Assembly: GCF_004000255.1 (NCBI RefSeq)
Contig: NZ_RCIQ01000015.1
Location: 59,482 to 123,481, forward strand
DNA from: Nioella ostreopsis
GTDB lineage: Bacteria > Pseudomonadota > Alphaproteobacteria > Rhodobacterales > Rhodobacteraceae
Direction of reading: 5' to 3'
DNA length: 64,000 bases
Under the pieces are notes generated by a model. The model was not told the origin of the DNA, did no database searches, and saw only the letters and a list, made by a program, of their open reading frames with translations. The translations under genes were made by a program, and so were the position numbers. How positions within the stretch are numbered: the stretch's first letter is position 1; each line of letters begins with the position of its first letter. Below are positions 7,976 through 17,121 of the stretch, piece after piece.

Positions 7976-8701
7976 TCACCCGGTCATCAGCTGCCCCGCC
8001 AGCCCCAAAAGGAACCCGGCCACCGCCCCAAGCGGCGGGGCATGGCGATTGCGCAGGGCGGCTTGCGGGGCGATATCTTCGAAGATCAGATAGAGGATGC
8101 CACCCGCCGCAAAGAGCATGATCCCGCCAAGCACCGCGGGTGCGTCGGACAGAACGATGTGACCAGCGGCGGCGGAGGCGGGGCCAACCAGCACCAATGC
8201 ACAGAAGAGCATCAGAACCCGGCCCGGAGCCATGCGCCCTTTGTGGATCAGCTCTCGGTAGGCGTTGAACCCCTCCGGGACGTTTTGCAGAAAGATGATC
8301 CCCGCCAGCAGCCACGCGGTCTGCGACCCGCTGGCCATCAGTGCCCCGAGGGCGAGCGACTCTGGCAGGAAGTCGAGCAGCATCGCCACCAGCTGCGGGC
8401 CGCCGCCGCCCTTGCGGTCCAGCTGGCTGTCGACCCAGGCAAAGGCCAGTCCACCAAGCGCAAAGAGCAGGATCGCCACTGGTGCGGCCACATGGGCCGT
8501 GCCTTCGGGCACCAGCACCAGAGCAACGGCAGAGAGCAGCGCCCCGCCGCCGAAGGCGATGACCGTGTGGCGCAGTTCGGTTTCCAGCCAACGGGGGCGG
8601 ATATGTTCCATGCGGGCCAGCAGCCCGCCAAGCGGGATGGCCAGCCCGGCCAGTGTGGACAGGATAAGCGCGAGGATCAGGCTATCTGCGATCTGGGGCA
8701 T
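7976..8701 (-). CDS. ZIP family divalent metal transporter
   Basis: The predicted inner-membrane protein has 241 residues and about eight hydrophobic segments. The two metal-site helices are recognisable as LLDFLPESLALGAL and LQNVPEGFNAYREL, matching the ZIP pattern (N-x-P-E/D). The usual histidines are D and Q here, so metal preference may be unusual. A charged loop (DSQLDRKGGGG) stands where ZIP proteins have their variable loop. ATG 8701 follows the upstream gene by 8 bases, so the two are co-transcribed. Likely substrates are Zn2+, Fe2+ or Mn2+ by family; the sequence does not tell which. Confidence 0.72.
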   Translation of the reverse strand: MPQIADSLILALILSTLAGLAIPLGGLLARMEHIRPRWLETELRHTVIAFGGGALLSAVALVLVPEGTAHVAAPVAILLFALGGLAFAWVDSQLDRKGGGGPQLVAMLLDFLPESLALGALMASGSQTAWLLAGIIFLQNVPEGFNAYRELIHKGRMAPGRVLMLFCALVLVGPASAAAGHIVLSDAPAVLGGIMLFAAGGILYLIFEDIAPQAALRNRHAPPLGAVAGFLLGLAGQLMTG

Positions 8702-8709
8702 GGGCGCGG

Positions 8710-9036
8710 CTACGGGTTGCGCATGCAGTATTGCGGGGGATGGGCGCCTTCTGTGAACTCCACCCCGCCGCAAGCGGCGCATCGCCAGCGGGCGCGACCC
8801 CAGGGGGCGGGGCGCGCGTCGGGTTCCCAGAGACAGTCGCGCGTGGGGCTGTCGGACTCGGGTGGGTGCCCGACATGTGTGCCTTTGCGTCTTGCACGCG
8901 CCATGCCCATCAGCAACGCCCCAATCCTGAGCCACAGGAAGATGGCCAGCAGCGTCAGCCCCGCCACCAGACCCGGATGGTCCTGAGGCAGATATTCGCG
9001 CAGCCAGGGCGGCAGGATGGCATCGAGATCGGTCAT
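8710..9036 (-). CDS. Small membrane protein with a C-terminal zinc-ribbon-like motif
   Basis: The 108-residue protein has one membrane segment near residues 22-43 (GLVAGLTLLAIFLWLRIGAL), a basic stretch (MARARRKGTH), then RWRCAACGGVEF and YCMRNP, a CxxC plus single-Cys arrangement that could bind zinc. The family is not one I recognise. It sits 8 bases upstream of the ZIP transporter gene, suggesting a metal-related partner, but that is context only. Confidence 0.6.
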   Translation of the reverse strand: MTDLDAILPPWLREYLPQDHPGLVAGLTLLAIFLWLRIGALLMGMARARRKGTHVGHPPESDSPTRDCLWEPDARPAPWGRARWRCAACGGVEFTEGAHPPQYCMRNP

Positions 9037-9135
9037 GTCCCGGTCAGGATAGCCCCGCCCGCCGTGGGGGCAAGGGGCGACGAACGTTGCAGCTGAGATT
9101 GACGGGTCGAACGGTCAAACCGGGTCGCCCGTCTG

Positions 9136-9870
9136 TCACCCCACCATGGGCCTGCGATCGGGGTAGATCACCTCGGACACGCCCTGTTCCTCAAGATCGA
9201 GACTGAACGTGTCGAGCCCGACATCGGCCTTGTGCTCCAACTCTGCCGGATAGAGATAGACCAGCCCCAGGATGGTCACCTTGTCCCCGTTCGGCAGATC
9301 AAAGCGCACGGCCTCGTCCGGCAGGATCGTCGGATAGCTGACCATGGCGGCACTCATCCCCGTATCGCCGGAATAGGGCGCCCCGTCCGGGGAGGACAGC
9401 GTGTGACCATCCGCCAAGAACGCCCCGGCGCTGTGCGGATAGCGGGCGTAGTGCTTGAGATACTTGATCGGCCACCAAGTCGCGGCATCGTCGTTCCAGC
9501 GCTGCTGCATGATCTCGACCACCTCGTCGCCCCAGTCTGCATGCAGCCCGATCATCAGCTCGGCCCGGCCCCAAATCGCGGGGTCGCCATTGTCCGGCAC
9601 GGCCATGCGTTCGTTGCTCATGCCCAGGGTCACGAAGACCCAGTGGTCGCGGGTGCCTGTGGGGGCAAAGCACAGGATGTCGATCGGCACGACATCCGAC
9701 ACCAGTTCATGAAAGAGGATCGGCTGAACGCCAAACGCTTCGGCCAGCCTGTCCCGGATCACCTCATGACCTGGCAGGGCAAGGGGCTCAGGCCCGTGCG
9801 ACGCGGAGGCGGTGTCTTTCGTCCGTGCGGGCTTTTGCGCGCCGCCGAAAATCTTCTTCAGGAATTTCAT
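9136..9870 (-). CDS. Suppressor of fused (SUFU) domain protein
   Basis: The predicted cytoplasmic protein of 244 residues starts MKFLKKIFGG. Features typical of bacterial SUFU-domain proteins are HWVFVTLGMSNERM, ELMIGLHADWGDEVVE, WWPIKYLKHYARYPH and VTILGLVYLYPAELEHK. Bacterial SUFU-domain proteins are often found as immunity-like or toxin-associated proteins, but no toxin gene is adjacent here. The start at 9870 gives the expected length; the longer frame upstream has no support. Confidence 0.75.
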   Translation of the reverse strand: MKFLKKIFGGAQKPARTKDTASASHGPEPLALPGHEVIRDRLAEAFGVQPILFHELVSDVVPIDILCFAPTGTRDHWVFVTLGMSNERMAVPDNGDPAIWGRAELMIGLHADWGDEVVEIMQQRWNDDAATWWPIKYLKHYARYPHSAGAFLADGHTLSSPDGAPYSGDTGMSAAMVSYPTILPDEAVRFDLPNGDKVTILGLVYLYPAELEHKADVGLDTFSLDLEEQGVSEVIYPDRRPMVG

Positions 9871-10210
9871 CGGGATGGAACCTTTCTTGGTGCAGAGGGG
9901 GCGAGGGTTTAGGCTCGTGCCGTCCGCGAGCGAAATTGCTCTCACGAGATCTTGAATGATGCGGCCCGACGGGGCTGCGGTTTGAAATGGCATTGGTCGG
10001 AGGGACGCGTGAAATGACGCTTGTCCGGGGGTGATCAGGCTGGCGAGCCGCGTCATGCATGGGCGAAACGGTCGGGGAGACAGGGATATGCCCCGCGCTC
10101 TTTCCGCCGTCCTTACCCTCGTTACGCAACATCAGAACCGATACTCGTGAACCCGATCGGCTGGATGGTCCTGCATTCGCGGGGCGGAGTAAACCCCCCT
10201 GACGAGAGTC
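9871..10210. other. Intergenic region without a recognised gene
   Basis: The 340 bases hold the promoter side of the SUFU-domain gene and the end of the sdh transcript. Open frames here are short, overlap several alternatives and lack ribosome-binding sites. Nothing else is seen besides the terminator that follows. Confidence 0.6.
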
Positions 10211-10250
10211 GAAAAAGAAACGGGCCGGCGACGGGGATGTCACCGGCCCG
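10211..10250 (-). terminator. Terminator of the sdhCDAB operon
   Basis: On the minus strand, CGGGCCGG pairs with CCGGCCCG (10243-10250 and 10221-10228), and the stem is followed by TTTCTTTTTC. It lies 21 bases past the sdhB stop. Confidence 0.85.
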
Positions 10251-10270
10251 AACTCGGAATGTCTTACGGA

Positions 10271-11050
10271 TCAGAGCTGCCGCTCGACCATCATCTTCTT
10301 GATCGACGCGATGGCCTTGGCCGGGTTCAGGCCCTTGGGGCAGGTCTTGGTGCAGTTCATGATGGTGTGGCAGCGGTAGAGCTTGAAGGGATCCTCCAGC
10401 TCGTCCAGGCGCTCGCCCGTCGCCTCGTCGCGGCTGTCGATGATCCAGCGATAGGCATGGAGCAGCGCGGCGGGGCCAAGGTAGCGATCGCCGTTCCACC
10501 AATAGCTTGGGCAGGAGGTGGAGCAGCTGGCGCACATCACGCATTCATAAAGACCGTCGAGCTTCTTGCGGTCCTCGATGGACTGGCGCCACTCTTTCTC
10601 GGGCCGCTGCGTCTTGGTTTCCAGCCACGGCATGATGCTGGCATGCTGCGCGTAGAAATGCGTCAGGTCCGGGATCAGGTCCTTGACCACCGGCATATGC
10701 GGCAGCGGGTAGATCTTCACGTCGCCCTTGATCTCGTCCATGCCGTAGATACAGGCCAGCGTGTTGATCCCGTCGATATTCATCGCGCAGGATCCGCAGA
10801 TGCCTTCGCGGCAGGAGCGACGGAAGGTCAGGGTCGGGTCGATCTCGTTCTTGATCTTGATCAGCGCGTCCAGAACCATCGGGCCGCAGGTGTCCATGTC
10901 GACGAAATAGGTGTCGACCTGCGGGTTTTTGCCGTCATCGGGGTTCCAGCGATAGATCTGGAACTTGCGGATATTGGTGCCGCCCGTGGGCTTGGGCCAG
11001 GTTTTGCCCGTGATGATCTTGGAGTTACGGGGAAGCGTGAATTGAACCAT
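10271..11050 (-). CDS. sdhB: Succinate dehydrogenase iron-sulfur subunit
   Basis: The 259-residue subunit passes electrons from the flavoprotein to ubiquinone. Cluster ligands are visible: CREGICGSC for [2Fe-2S] near residue 80, [12 protein letters not shown] for [4Fe-4S], and [14 protein letters not shown] for [3Fe-4S]. It is the last gene of the minus-strand operon sdhC-sdhD-sdhA-sdhB, 12 bases after sdhA, and is followed by a clear terminator. It acts at the cytoplasmic face of the inner membrane as TCA enzyme and respiratory complex II. Confidence 0.97.
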   Translation of the reverse strand: MVQFTLPRNSKIITGKTWPKPTGGTNIRKFQIYRWNPDDGKNPQVDTYFVDMDTCGPMVLDALIKIKNEIDPTLTFRRSCREGICGSCAMNIDGINTLACIYGMDEIKGDVKIYPLPHMPVVKDLIPDLTHFYAQHASIMPWLETKTQRPEKEWRQSIEDRKKLDGLYECVMCASCSTSCPSYWWNGDRYLGPAALLHAYRWIIDSRDEATGERLDELEDPFKLYRCHTIMNCTKTCPKGLNPAKAIASIKKMMVERQL

Positions 11051-11062
11051 GTCCTCGTCTCC

Positions 11063-12871
11063 TTAGAAGGTCCGCGCCTTGGGCGCGATTTTCTTGAGCG
11101 AAATGCCGCCCTCGGTTTCGGTGGTCAGCGGGTCGGTGATGACCGGGCGGTAGTCCAGCGCGACGCTGTTGCCCTCGACACGGGACACCGTATGGACGCG
11201 CCATTTCTTGTCGTCGCGCTCGGGGAAATCCTCATGCGCATGGGCGCCACGGCTTTCCTGACGGGCCTCTGCGCCGACGATGGTGGCCAGGGCGTTCGGC
11301 ATCAGGTTGGTCAGTTCCAGCGTTTCCATCAGGTCGCTGTTCCAGACCATGCTGCGGTCGGTGACTTTCAGATCGCCCATCTTGCCAGCGATGGCGGTCA
11401 TTTTCTCGACGCCTTCGGACAATGTCTTGGAGGTGCGGAAGACGGCGGCGTCGGCCTGCATGGTCTTCTGCATCTCCAACCGCAGCTCGGCGGTCGGGGT
11501 GTCGCCATTGGCGTAGCGCAGCCCGTCGAAGCGGCCGATGGCCTTGTCGACGGAGGCCTGGTTCAACGCCTGCATCGTGGACTCGGGATCGACGACCTGA
11601 CCGGCGCGGATCGCGGCGGCGCGGCCGAAGACCACGAGGTCGATGAGCGAGTTGGAACCAAGGCGGTTCGCCCCGTGAACGGAGGCGCAGCCCGCCTCGC
11701 CCACGGCCATCAGGCCGGGCACAATCGCCGTCGGATCCTTCTTGGTCGGGTTCAGAACCTCGCCCCAGTAGTTCGTGGGAATGCCGCCCATGTTGTAATG
11801 CACCGTCGGGATGACCGGGATCGGTTCCTTGGTGACGTCGACACCGGCGAAGATCTTGGCGCTTTCCGAGATGCCGGGCAGGCGTTCGGCCAGTGCCTCG
11901 GCAGGCAGGTGGGAAAGGTTCAGGTGGATATGGTCGCCCTCTGCGCCCACGCCACGGCCTTCACGGATTTCCATGGTCATGGAGCGGCTGACGTAATCGC
12001 GCGGGGCGAGGTCCTTGTACTGCGGCGCGTAGCGTTCCATGAACCGCTCGCCCTCGCTGTTGGTCAGGTAACCGCCTTCGCCGCGGGCACCTTCGGTGAT
12101 CAGGCAGCCGGAGCCATAGATGCCGGTCGGGTGGAACTGCACGAATTCCATGTCTTGCAGCGGCAGGCCCGCGCGGGCCACCATGCCGCCGCCGTCGCCG
12201 GTGCAGGTATGGGCAGACGTGGCGGAGAAATAGGCACGGCCATAGCCGCCCGTTGCCAGCACCACCATCTTGGCGTTGAAGACATGCATGGTGCCGTCGT
12301 CGAGCTTCCAGGCCACGACGCCCTGACACTGCCCGTCCTCGGACATGATCAGGTCGGTTGCGAAATACTCGATATAGAATTCCGCATTGTGCTTCAGCGA
12401 CTGACCGTAAAGCGTGTGCAGGATGGCGTGGCCGGTGCGGTCGGCGGCGGCGCAGGTACGCTGCACGGCGGGGCCTTCACCGAATTCGGTCGTGTGGCCG
12501 CCGAAGGGACGCTGGTAGATCTTGCCTTCCTCGGTGCGGCTGAACGGAACGCCGTAATGTTCTAGCTCATAGACCGCCTTGGGGGCTTCCCGCGCGAGGT
12601 ATTCCATCGCGTCGGTATCGCCGAGCCAGTCGGAGCCCTTGACGGTGTCATACATGTGCCACTGCCAGTGGTCGGGGCCCATGTTGGAGAGCGACGCGGC
12701 GATGCCGCCCTGTGCCGCCACGGTGTGGCTGCGGGTCGGGAACACCTTGGACACGCAGGCGGTCTTCAGCCCCTGTTCGGCCATGCCGAGCGTTGCGCGC
12801 AGGCCGGAGCCCCCGGCACCGACGACAACGACGTCATAGGAGTGGTGATGGATTTCGTAGGACGCGGTCAT
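11063..12871 (-). CDS. sdhA: Succinate dehydrogenase flavoprotein subunit
   Basis: The 602-residue subunit oxidises succinate to fumarate with covalently bound FAD. It shows the nucleotide motif [16 protein letters not shown], the flavinylation histidine in [12 protein letters not shown], the substrate-site [10 protein letters not shown] and [11 protein letters not shown], and [12 protein letters not shown] near residue 355. It lies 24 bases after sdhD. A 768-codon open frame on the opposite strand is a shadow of this gene. Confidence 0.98.
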   Translation of the reverse strand: MTASYEIHHHSYDVVVVGAGGSGLRATLGMAEQGLKTACVSKVFPTRSHTVAAQGGIAASLSNMGPDHWQWHMYDTVKGSDWLGDTDAMEYLAREAPKAVYELEHYGVPFSRTEEGKIYQRPFGGHTTEFGEGPAVQRTCAAADRTGHAILHTLYGQSLKHNAEFYIEYFATDLIMSEDGQCQGVVAWKLDDGTMHVFNAKMVVLATGGYGRAYFSATSAHTCTGDGGGMVARAGLPLQDMEFVQFHPTGIYGSGCLITEGARGEGGYLTNSEGERFMERYAPQYKDLAPRDYVSRSMTMEIREGRGVGAEGDHIHLNLSHLPAEALAERLPGISESAKIFAGVDVTKEPIPVIPTVHYNMGGIPTNYWGEVLNPTKKDPTAIVPGLMAVGEAGCASVHGANRLGSNSLIDLVVFGRAAAIRAGQVVDPESTMQALNQASVDKAIGRFDGLRYANGDTPTAELRLEMQKTMQADAAVFRTSKTLSEGVEKMTAIAGKMGDLKVTDRSMVWNSDLMETLELTNLMPNALATIVGAEARQESRGAHAHEDFPERDDKKWRVHTVSRVEGNSVALDYRPVITDPLTTETEGGISLKKIAPKARTF

Positions 12872-12895
12872 TTTTCTTGATCTCCTGTCCCTGGA

Positions 12896-13267
12896 TTACA
12901 GCGCAATCTGGGCGAGCGAAACGAGGCCGAAGGCCATCAGCCCGTAGCTGATGCAGGCCGAGACGATAATGGCGACTTTGCGGGCGAGGCCCTGCATGTA
13001 GTCTTCGATCACCATCTGGATCCCAAGGCGGAAGTGGTAGAAGCCGACGATCAGCATCAGGGCAGCCGATACGGCGGGGAAGGGGCGCGACAGGGCGGCC
13101 TGCACATCGGCATAGGGCTCCCCCAACAGCGGGCCGAAGCTGAACAGGAACATCGGTGTGATGATCAGCAGCGCCACGGCGGTTACGGTGGTCTTCCAGA
13201 AATGATCGGTGCCCGATTTGGCCGAGCCGAGGCCAATCACGCGTTTGCGGTCGGTCATAAGTGCCAT
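12896..13267 (-). CDS. sdhD: Succinate dehydrogenase membrane anchor subunit
   Basis: The 123-residue protein has three hydrophobic helices (about 28-48, 62-84 and 96-121). Its heme/quinone region has FYHFRLGIQMVIEDY, matching the HxRxGxQxVIEDY pattern of alphaproteobacterial SdhD. An in-frame ATG three codons inside (13258) is an alternative start. It lies 11 bases after sdhC. Confidence 0.93.
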   Translation of the reverse strand: MALMTDRKRVIGLGSAKSGTDHFWKTTVTAVALLIITPMFLFSFGPLLGEPYADVQAALSRPFPAVSAALMLIVGFYHFRLGIQMVIEDYMQGLARKVAIIVSACISYGLMAFGLVSLAQIAL

Positions 13268-13278
13268 GGATCAGCCCC

Positions 13279-13662
13279 TCAGATTGCGATGATTGTCAGG
13301 AAGGTCAGCGCGACGCTGCCGATGATCATGCCCCAGCCCATCTTGTCGCTGTCATCGGGATCAAGGCCATAGCCCATGTCCCAGACCAGATGGCGGACGC
13401 CGGCCAGCGCGTGATACCACAGCGCCAGAACGCAAAGCGTCATGAGGATGTCACCGAAGATGCAGGTCAGCAGCCCGTCCACAAACTCGAAATAGGCTTC
13501 GCTGGTTGCGGCGGCCATCAGCCACCAGACGACCAGAACCGCCCCGCCAAGAAGCGCGACACCGGTAATCCGGTTCAGGATCGAGGTCGCGGAGTTGAGT
13601 TGCTTGCGGTAGATCTGCAAGTGCGGGGACAGCGGACGGTTGCCGCGATTGACGTCAGCCAT
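13279..13662 (-). CDS. sdhC: Succinate dehydrogenase cytochrome b556 subunit
   Basis: The 127-residue protein starts MADVNRGNRPLSPHLQIYR, with the family motif RPLSPHLxIY and later SILNRITGVAL. The heme-ligand helix contains WYHALAGVRHLVWD. ATG 13662 was chosen because AAAGGG lies 9 bases upstream and it starts exactly at the conserved N-terminus; GTG 13671 is possible. It is the first gene of the operon; paired palindromic sites lie about 145 bp upstream. Confidence 0.95.
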   Translation of the reverse strand: MADVNRGNRPLSPHLQIYRKQLNSATSILNRITGVALLGGAVLVVWWLMAAATSEAYFEFVDGLLTCIFGDILMTLCVLALWYHALAGVRHLVWDMGYGLDPDDSDKMGWGMIIGSVALTFLTIIAI

Positions 13663-13803
13663 GGCGAACACCCTTTCAGGTTGTGCTAGGTGATTGCTTG
13701 TTCCCCTTATGCATAACGCCTTTTTTCAAGGAGTCACCTATCCGCGCGCAGATTTGCCCCGGTTTTTTTGCAGATTTTTGTGTCTTATCGCCGCAGAGCG
13801 GCA

Positions 13804-13840
13804 TTTTGTGATCACGTCCTCAAATAGTGTGATCACAAAA
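13804..13840. promoter_or_regulatory. Twin palindromic operator upstream of sdhC (TGTGATCACA type)
   Basis: Two copies of the palindrome, TGTGATCACG at 13807-13816 and TGTGATCACA at 13828-13837, have centres exactly 21 bp apart, placing them on the same face of the helix. The outer flanks are T/A-rich (TTTTGTGATCAC and GATCACAAAA). The same element is doubled with the same spacing upstream of sucC and single upstream of lpd. The distal copy overlaps the stop of the membrane-protein gene at 13833. Confidence 0.8.
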
Positions 13841-14243
13841 AGGAAAGACCGAAGCCACCCATCAGCACGGCCAACAGAACCATAGAGACTCGCCAAGGCG
13901 TCTGCACGCCGGTCCTCTCTTCCAGCTGACGTGTATAGACCGTGATTGGCATGCCGATGATCAGGCCGACCAGCACCGGACGCAGCCGGATGATGAAGTT
14001 CGAGTCCGCCTCGATCATGTCCGCGAACAGGTAGATCGACACGCCCGAGGCCAGCAGCGCCGCCCCGAGCGCACGGCCATGAGACAGCAGGATCGTCTCC
14101 AGGATCTCGCTCATCTCGCCGCCCGCTTTTTCGACCATGTCCCGATGGTATTGCGTCGGCAGGCTGCCGAAGAGATAGCGCGCGGCCATGAAGATGGTGC
14201 CCAGTGAAGCGAGGTAATAAAGCGCGATAGCCAGCGAATGCAT
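13833..14243 (-). CDS. Inner-membrane protein of unknown function
   Basis: The 136-residue protein is mostly hydrophobic with about four membrane helices (1-25, 55-75, 84-102, 116-136) and a polar loop (GSLPTQYHRDMVEKAGG). I do not recognise the family. It ends inside the sdh regulatory region and could either be transcribed separately or read into sdhC; the distance to sdhC (about 170 bases with operators) favours separate control. Confidence 0.6.
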   Translation of the reverse strand: MHSLAIALYYLASLGTIFMAARYLFGSLPTQYHRDMVEKAGGEMSEILETILLSHGRALGAALLASGVSIYLFADMIEADSNFIIRLRPVLVGLIIGMPITVYTRQLEERTGVQTPWRVSMVLLAVLMGGFGLSFL

Positions 14244-14388
14244 GAAGATCCCTTTCAGACCTGTCCTTTTGGGCAGGTTAACCGAAAGTTAACGTCAGAA
14301 ATAGGGCATTGTCGCGCCGCAAACCGTGCAAAACTCGCACTTTTAAGGGGTTTACCGGATTTATCGGGGTTTATCGCGGGATTGTGCC

Positions 14389-15420
14389 TCAGACGGGAAC
14401 AAGAACCCAATAATCCAGATCCAGTAGCACTTCGGGCAGGTATTTCCCGTCTTCACCCTTCAATTCCCCTGCCTGACCGCCCTTGGTTGCCACAAGCCGC
14501 AGCCGCAGCGCGCCGACGCCGGGGGCGGCGGTCTCTGCCCTGTCCAGCACCTCTGTCCAGGCTTTTACCGTATCGCCCGCGAAACAGGGGTTGGCATGGG
14601 CGCCCGCGTTGATGCCCGCGATCAGCTGCGCATTGGCCAGCCCGTTGAAACTGAGCGCGCGGGCCATCGAAATCACATGCCCGCCATAGATCAGCCGCTG
14701 ACCATCCGGGCGGAACGTGGCGTCGAAATGCACCTTGGCGGTGTTCTGCCACAGGCGCGTGGCGATCATGTGCTCGGCTTCCTCGATGGTCACGCCATCA
14801 ACATGGTCGATGATTTCACCGACCTCATAGTCGCCCCACCGATGCGGCTCACCTGCGAGGGTGAAGTCGTACCTGCTGAAATCCAGCCCCTCGGGGATGA
14901 TCAGGCTATCGGCAGGAACCACCTTGGCCAGATCGGGGATCACCGTTTCCGGCGCGGGCGCGTCCAGATCGTTTTTACGCACCATGACCCAACGGACATA
15001 GTCCAGAACGACCTCGTCCCGCTGATTGAGCCCTTCCGTGCGCACATAGACCACGCCCGACTTGCCATTGGAGTTCTGCTTGAGCCCGATGACTTCAGAG
15101 ACCGAGCGCAGCGTATCGCCGGGGTAAACCGGCTTTCTGAAACGCCCCTCGGCATAGCCAAGGTTCGCCACGGCGTTCAGTGAGACATCCGGCACGGTCT
15201 TGCCAAAGACCACATGAAACGCGGCCAGATCATCCAGCGGCGAGGCCGGCAACCCGCAGGCGCGCGCGAATTCATCGGAGGAATGCAGCGCGTGCCGGGC
15301 GGGATAGAGCGCGTGGTAAAGCGCCCGCTCACCCCCCGACACGGTGCGTGGCACCGCGTGGTGGATACGCTGGCCAAGCCTGTAATCCTCGAAGAAATTG
15401 CCGGGGTTCGTCTTGGCCAT
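14389..15420 (-). CDS. mch: Mesaconyl-CoA hydratase (MaoC-like, double hot-dog)
   Basis: The 343-residue protein equals the length I remember for Rhodobacter mesaconyl-CoA (C1) hydratase. It interconverts beta-methylmalyl-CoA and mesaconyl-CoA in the ethylmalonyl-CoA pathway. Two MaoC/hot-dog domains are visible: an N-terminal half with FRKPVYPGDTLRSVSEV and a C-terminal half with GGHVISMARALSFNG and NPCFAGDTVKAWTEV. It leads a minus-strand gene pair with the membrane-protein gene downstream and follows nnrU by 28 bases. The role is supported by mcl2 two genes upstream and the mutase gene in the window. Confidence 0.9.
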   Translation of the reverse strand: MAKTNPGNFFEDYRLGQRIHHAVPRTVSGGERALYHALYPARHALHSSDEFARACGLPASPLDDLAAFHVVFGKTVPDVSLNAVANLGYAEGRFRKPVYPGDTLRSVSEVIGLKQNSNGKSGVVYVRTEGLNQRDEVVLDYVRWVMVRKNDLDAPAPETVIPDLAKVVPADSLIIPEGLDFSRYDFTLAGEPHRWGDYEVGEIIDHVDGVTIEEAEHMIATRLWQNTAKVHFDATFRPDGQRLIYGGHVISMARALSFNGLANAQLIAGINAGAHANPCFAGDTVKAWTEVLDRAETAAPGVGALRLRLVATKGGQAGELKGEDGKYLPEVLLDLDYWVLVPV

Positions 15421-15448
15421 GTGCCTGTGTCTCTCTTATTATCGGGGC

Positions 15449-16000
15449 CTAGCCGAAGGGCCAGTATCCCAGCCAGAAGTGAATGTAGCCGATCACGCCC
15501 ATCAGGATGACCGAAGCCACAAGGAACATGCCGTCCTTGGCGTAGGTTCCGGTCTGTGTGGGGTGCCAGCGGGGCTCTGCCCGGTTGATCACGACGACCT
15601 CGACAATGGCCCAGATCAGCAACCCGCCGAACAGGATCACCGACGCCAGATCGCCATTGACCAGCAGATGCGCCACGGCCCAGAGGCCGAAGCCCGTCAG
15701 CATCGGGTGGCGCATGTTGTTGAGCAGCTTGCCCTTCCGTGGGGCCGGGCTCATCATGAAGATCGCAATCAGCACCAGCAGGTTGTTTACATGCGTGGCC
15801 CAGACCGGCGGATACCAGACCTGCCCCACCTCTGCCCCGCGAAAGCCGATCACCATCAACACGATGCTGGCCAGAAGCGCCAGAGCAATCGGGCCCCTGC
15901 CCTTGTCGCCCATATTGGCGCGGGCAGCGGGGGCTGCGCGTTTGAACAGATGGGCACCGGCCCAAAGGACGATCCCGAGGATCATGAGGATGAGGTACAT
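15449..16000 (-). CDS. NnrU family membrane protein
   Basis: The 183-residue protein has about six hydrophobic segments and typical NnrU features: LWAGAHLFKR near the N-terminus, LLNNMRHPMLTGFGLWAVAHLLVNGDLASVILFGG centrally (given here only as landmarks around residues 93-126) and a C-terminal membrane helix. The first NnrU was linked to nitrogen oxide metabolism, but many homologues sit in unrelated contexts. Here it lies between mcl2 and mch, so it may be co-transcribed with them. Confidence 0.85.
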   Translation of the reverse strand: MYLILMILGIVLWAGAHLFKRAAPAARANMGDKGRGPIALALLASIVLMVIGFRGAEVGQVWYPPVWATHVNNLLVLIAIFMMSPAPRKGKLLNNMRHPMLTGFGLWAVAHLLVNGDLASVILFGGLLIWAIVEVVVINRAEPRWHPTQTGTYAKDGMFLVASVILMGVIGYIHFWLGYWPFG

Positions 16001-16033
16001 GTGCGTCTCCCGCTGGCTGACTGGTTTGTTGCG

Positions 16034-16891
16034 TCAGCCCGCCTGCATCGCAGCAATCGCTTCCGCCTTTGCCAAGGTGGCCTTGGCGGTGGCGACATGC
16101 AAGTTCTCGACGATCTTTCCGTCGACAACGGCCACACCCTGTCCGCTGGCCTCGGCCTCCTCAAAGGCCGCGATCTGGCGGCGGGCGAGGTCAACCTCGG
16201 CCTCGGAGGGCGCAAAGGCGGCGTTGGCGATATCGACCTGTGCGGGATGGATCAGCGTCTTGCCGTCAAAGCCCATGTCACGACCCTGGTCGCATTCGGC
16301 GCGCAGCCCCTCGTCATCCTTGAAGGCATTGTAGACCCCGTCGACAATCACGATCCCCTCGGCCTTGGCGGCCAGCAGGCTGAGGCTGAGCCCCGCCATC
16401 ATCGGCAAGCGGTCGGCGCGAAAGCGGGTGTTCATTTCCTTGGCCAAGTCGTTGGTGCCCATGACGAAGCCCTGCATCTGCGGATGGGCGGCAATCTCGG
16501 GCGCATTGATCATGCCCCTTGGCGTTTCCATCATCGCCCAGATGGGTTTGTCACCGACAAGGGCGGCCAGCGCATCGACCTGCGCCGCGCTTTCCACCTT
16601 GGGCAGCAGCACCGCGTCGCAATCCATGGCGGCGGCGGCCTTGGCATCGGCCTCCCCCCACCCGGTATCGAGCCCGTTGATCCGCACGATCCGCATCCGG
16701 TTGCCATAGCCACCAGCGGCCAGGGCATTAGCCAGCGTGGCGCGGGCATTGACCTTTTCCTCGACCGCGACCGCGTCTTCCAGATCGAAGATGATCGCGT
16801 CTACAGGCAGGGTCTTGGCCTTCTCCAACGCCCGCTCTTTCGAGCCGGGGATATAGAGAACAGAGCGGAAGGGGCGTGCGGTCTGGGTCAT
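16034..16891 (-). CDS. mcl2: (3S)-malyl-CoA thioesterase (CitE/HpcH aldolase family)
   Basis: The 285-residue protein matches the length I remember for Rhodobacter Mcl2. It hydrolyses (3S)-malyl-CoA to L-malate and CoA, the exit step of the ethylmalonyl-CoA pathway into the TCA cycle. The CitE-like barrel shows RSVLYIPGSKERALEKA, the metal ligands in IIFDLEDAV and WAMMETPRG, and GFDGKTLIHPAQV. The start at 16891 was chosen because AAAGGA precedes it by about 8 bases and it gives the conserved N-terminus. It is the first gene of mcl2-nnrU-mch. A malyl-CoA lyase is possible but those are usually about 318 residues. Confidence 0.85.
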   Translation of the reverse strand: MTQTARPFRSVLYIPGSKERALEKAKTLPVDAIIFDLEDAVAVEEKVNARATLANALAAGGYGNRMRIVRINGLDTGWGEADAKAAAAMDCDAVLLPKVESAAQVDALAALVGDKPIWAMMETPRGMINAPEIAAHPQMQGFVMGTNDLAKEMNTRFRADRLPMMAGLSLSLLAAKAEGIVIVDGVYNAFKDDEGLRAECDQGRDMGFDGKTLIHPAQVDIANAAFAPSEAEVDLARRQIAAFEEAEASGQGVAVVDGKIVENLHVATAKATLAKAEAIAAMQAG

Positions 16892-16972
16892 GAAAACCGT
16901 CCTTTCGGGCAAGATCGGCGGCACAAAACACAAAGAATGCTGCGAATGCAAGTTGCTTTATGCCGCAACGTA

Positions 16973-16989
16973 GCGAAATTTTCTTTCGC
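16973..16989. promoter_or_regulatory. Inverted repeat upstream of mcl2
   Basis: GCGAAA and TTTCGC flank a 5-base spacer about 85 bp upstream of the mcl2 start, inside the 230-base gap between mcl2 and the divergent secreted-protein gene. It is a possible operator for the ethylmalonyl-CoA genes; the motif is short, so confidence is low. Confidence 0.3.
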
Positions 16990-17121
16990 GGCGCGACAGC
17001 TTGGATTAACCGAATCTTCGCGTTTCTGCGGCAGGCTTTCCCGATCTTTGAATGGGAGCTTCGGGCGGAACCGTCGCTTTCCCTGCATCTCTGCCCGTTC
17101 CCGCAACGAAAGGCAGACAGG

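Noticed and set aside
10259..12565. A 768-codon open frame on the plus strand opposite sdhA/sdhB
   Set aside because: It is the antisense shadow of two unmistakable genes; high GC at third codon positions opens long frames on the opposite strand. No ribosome-binding site or protein family features.
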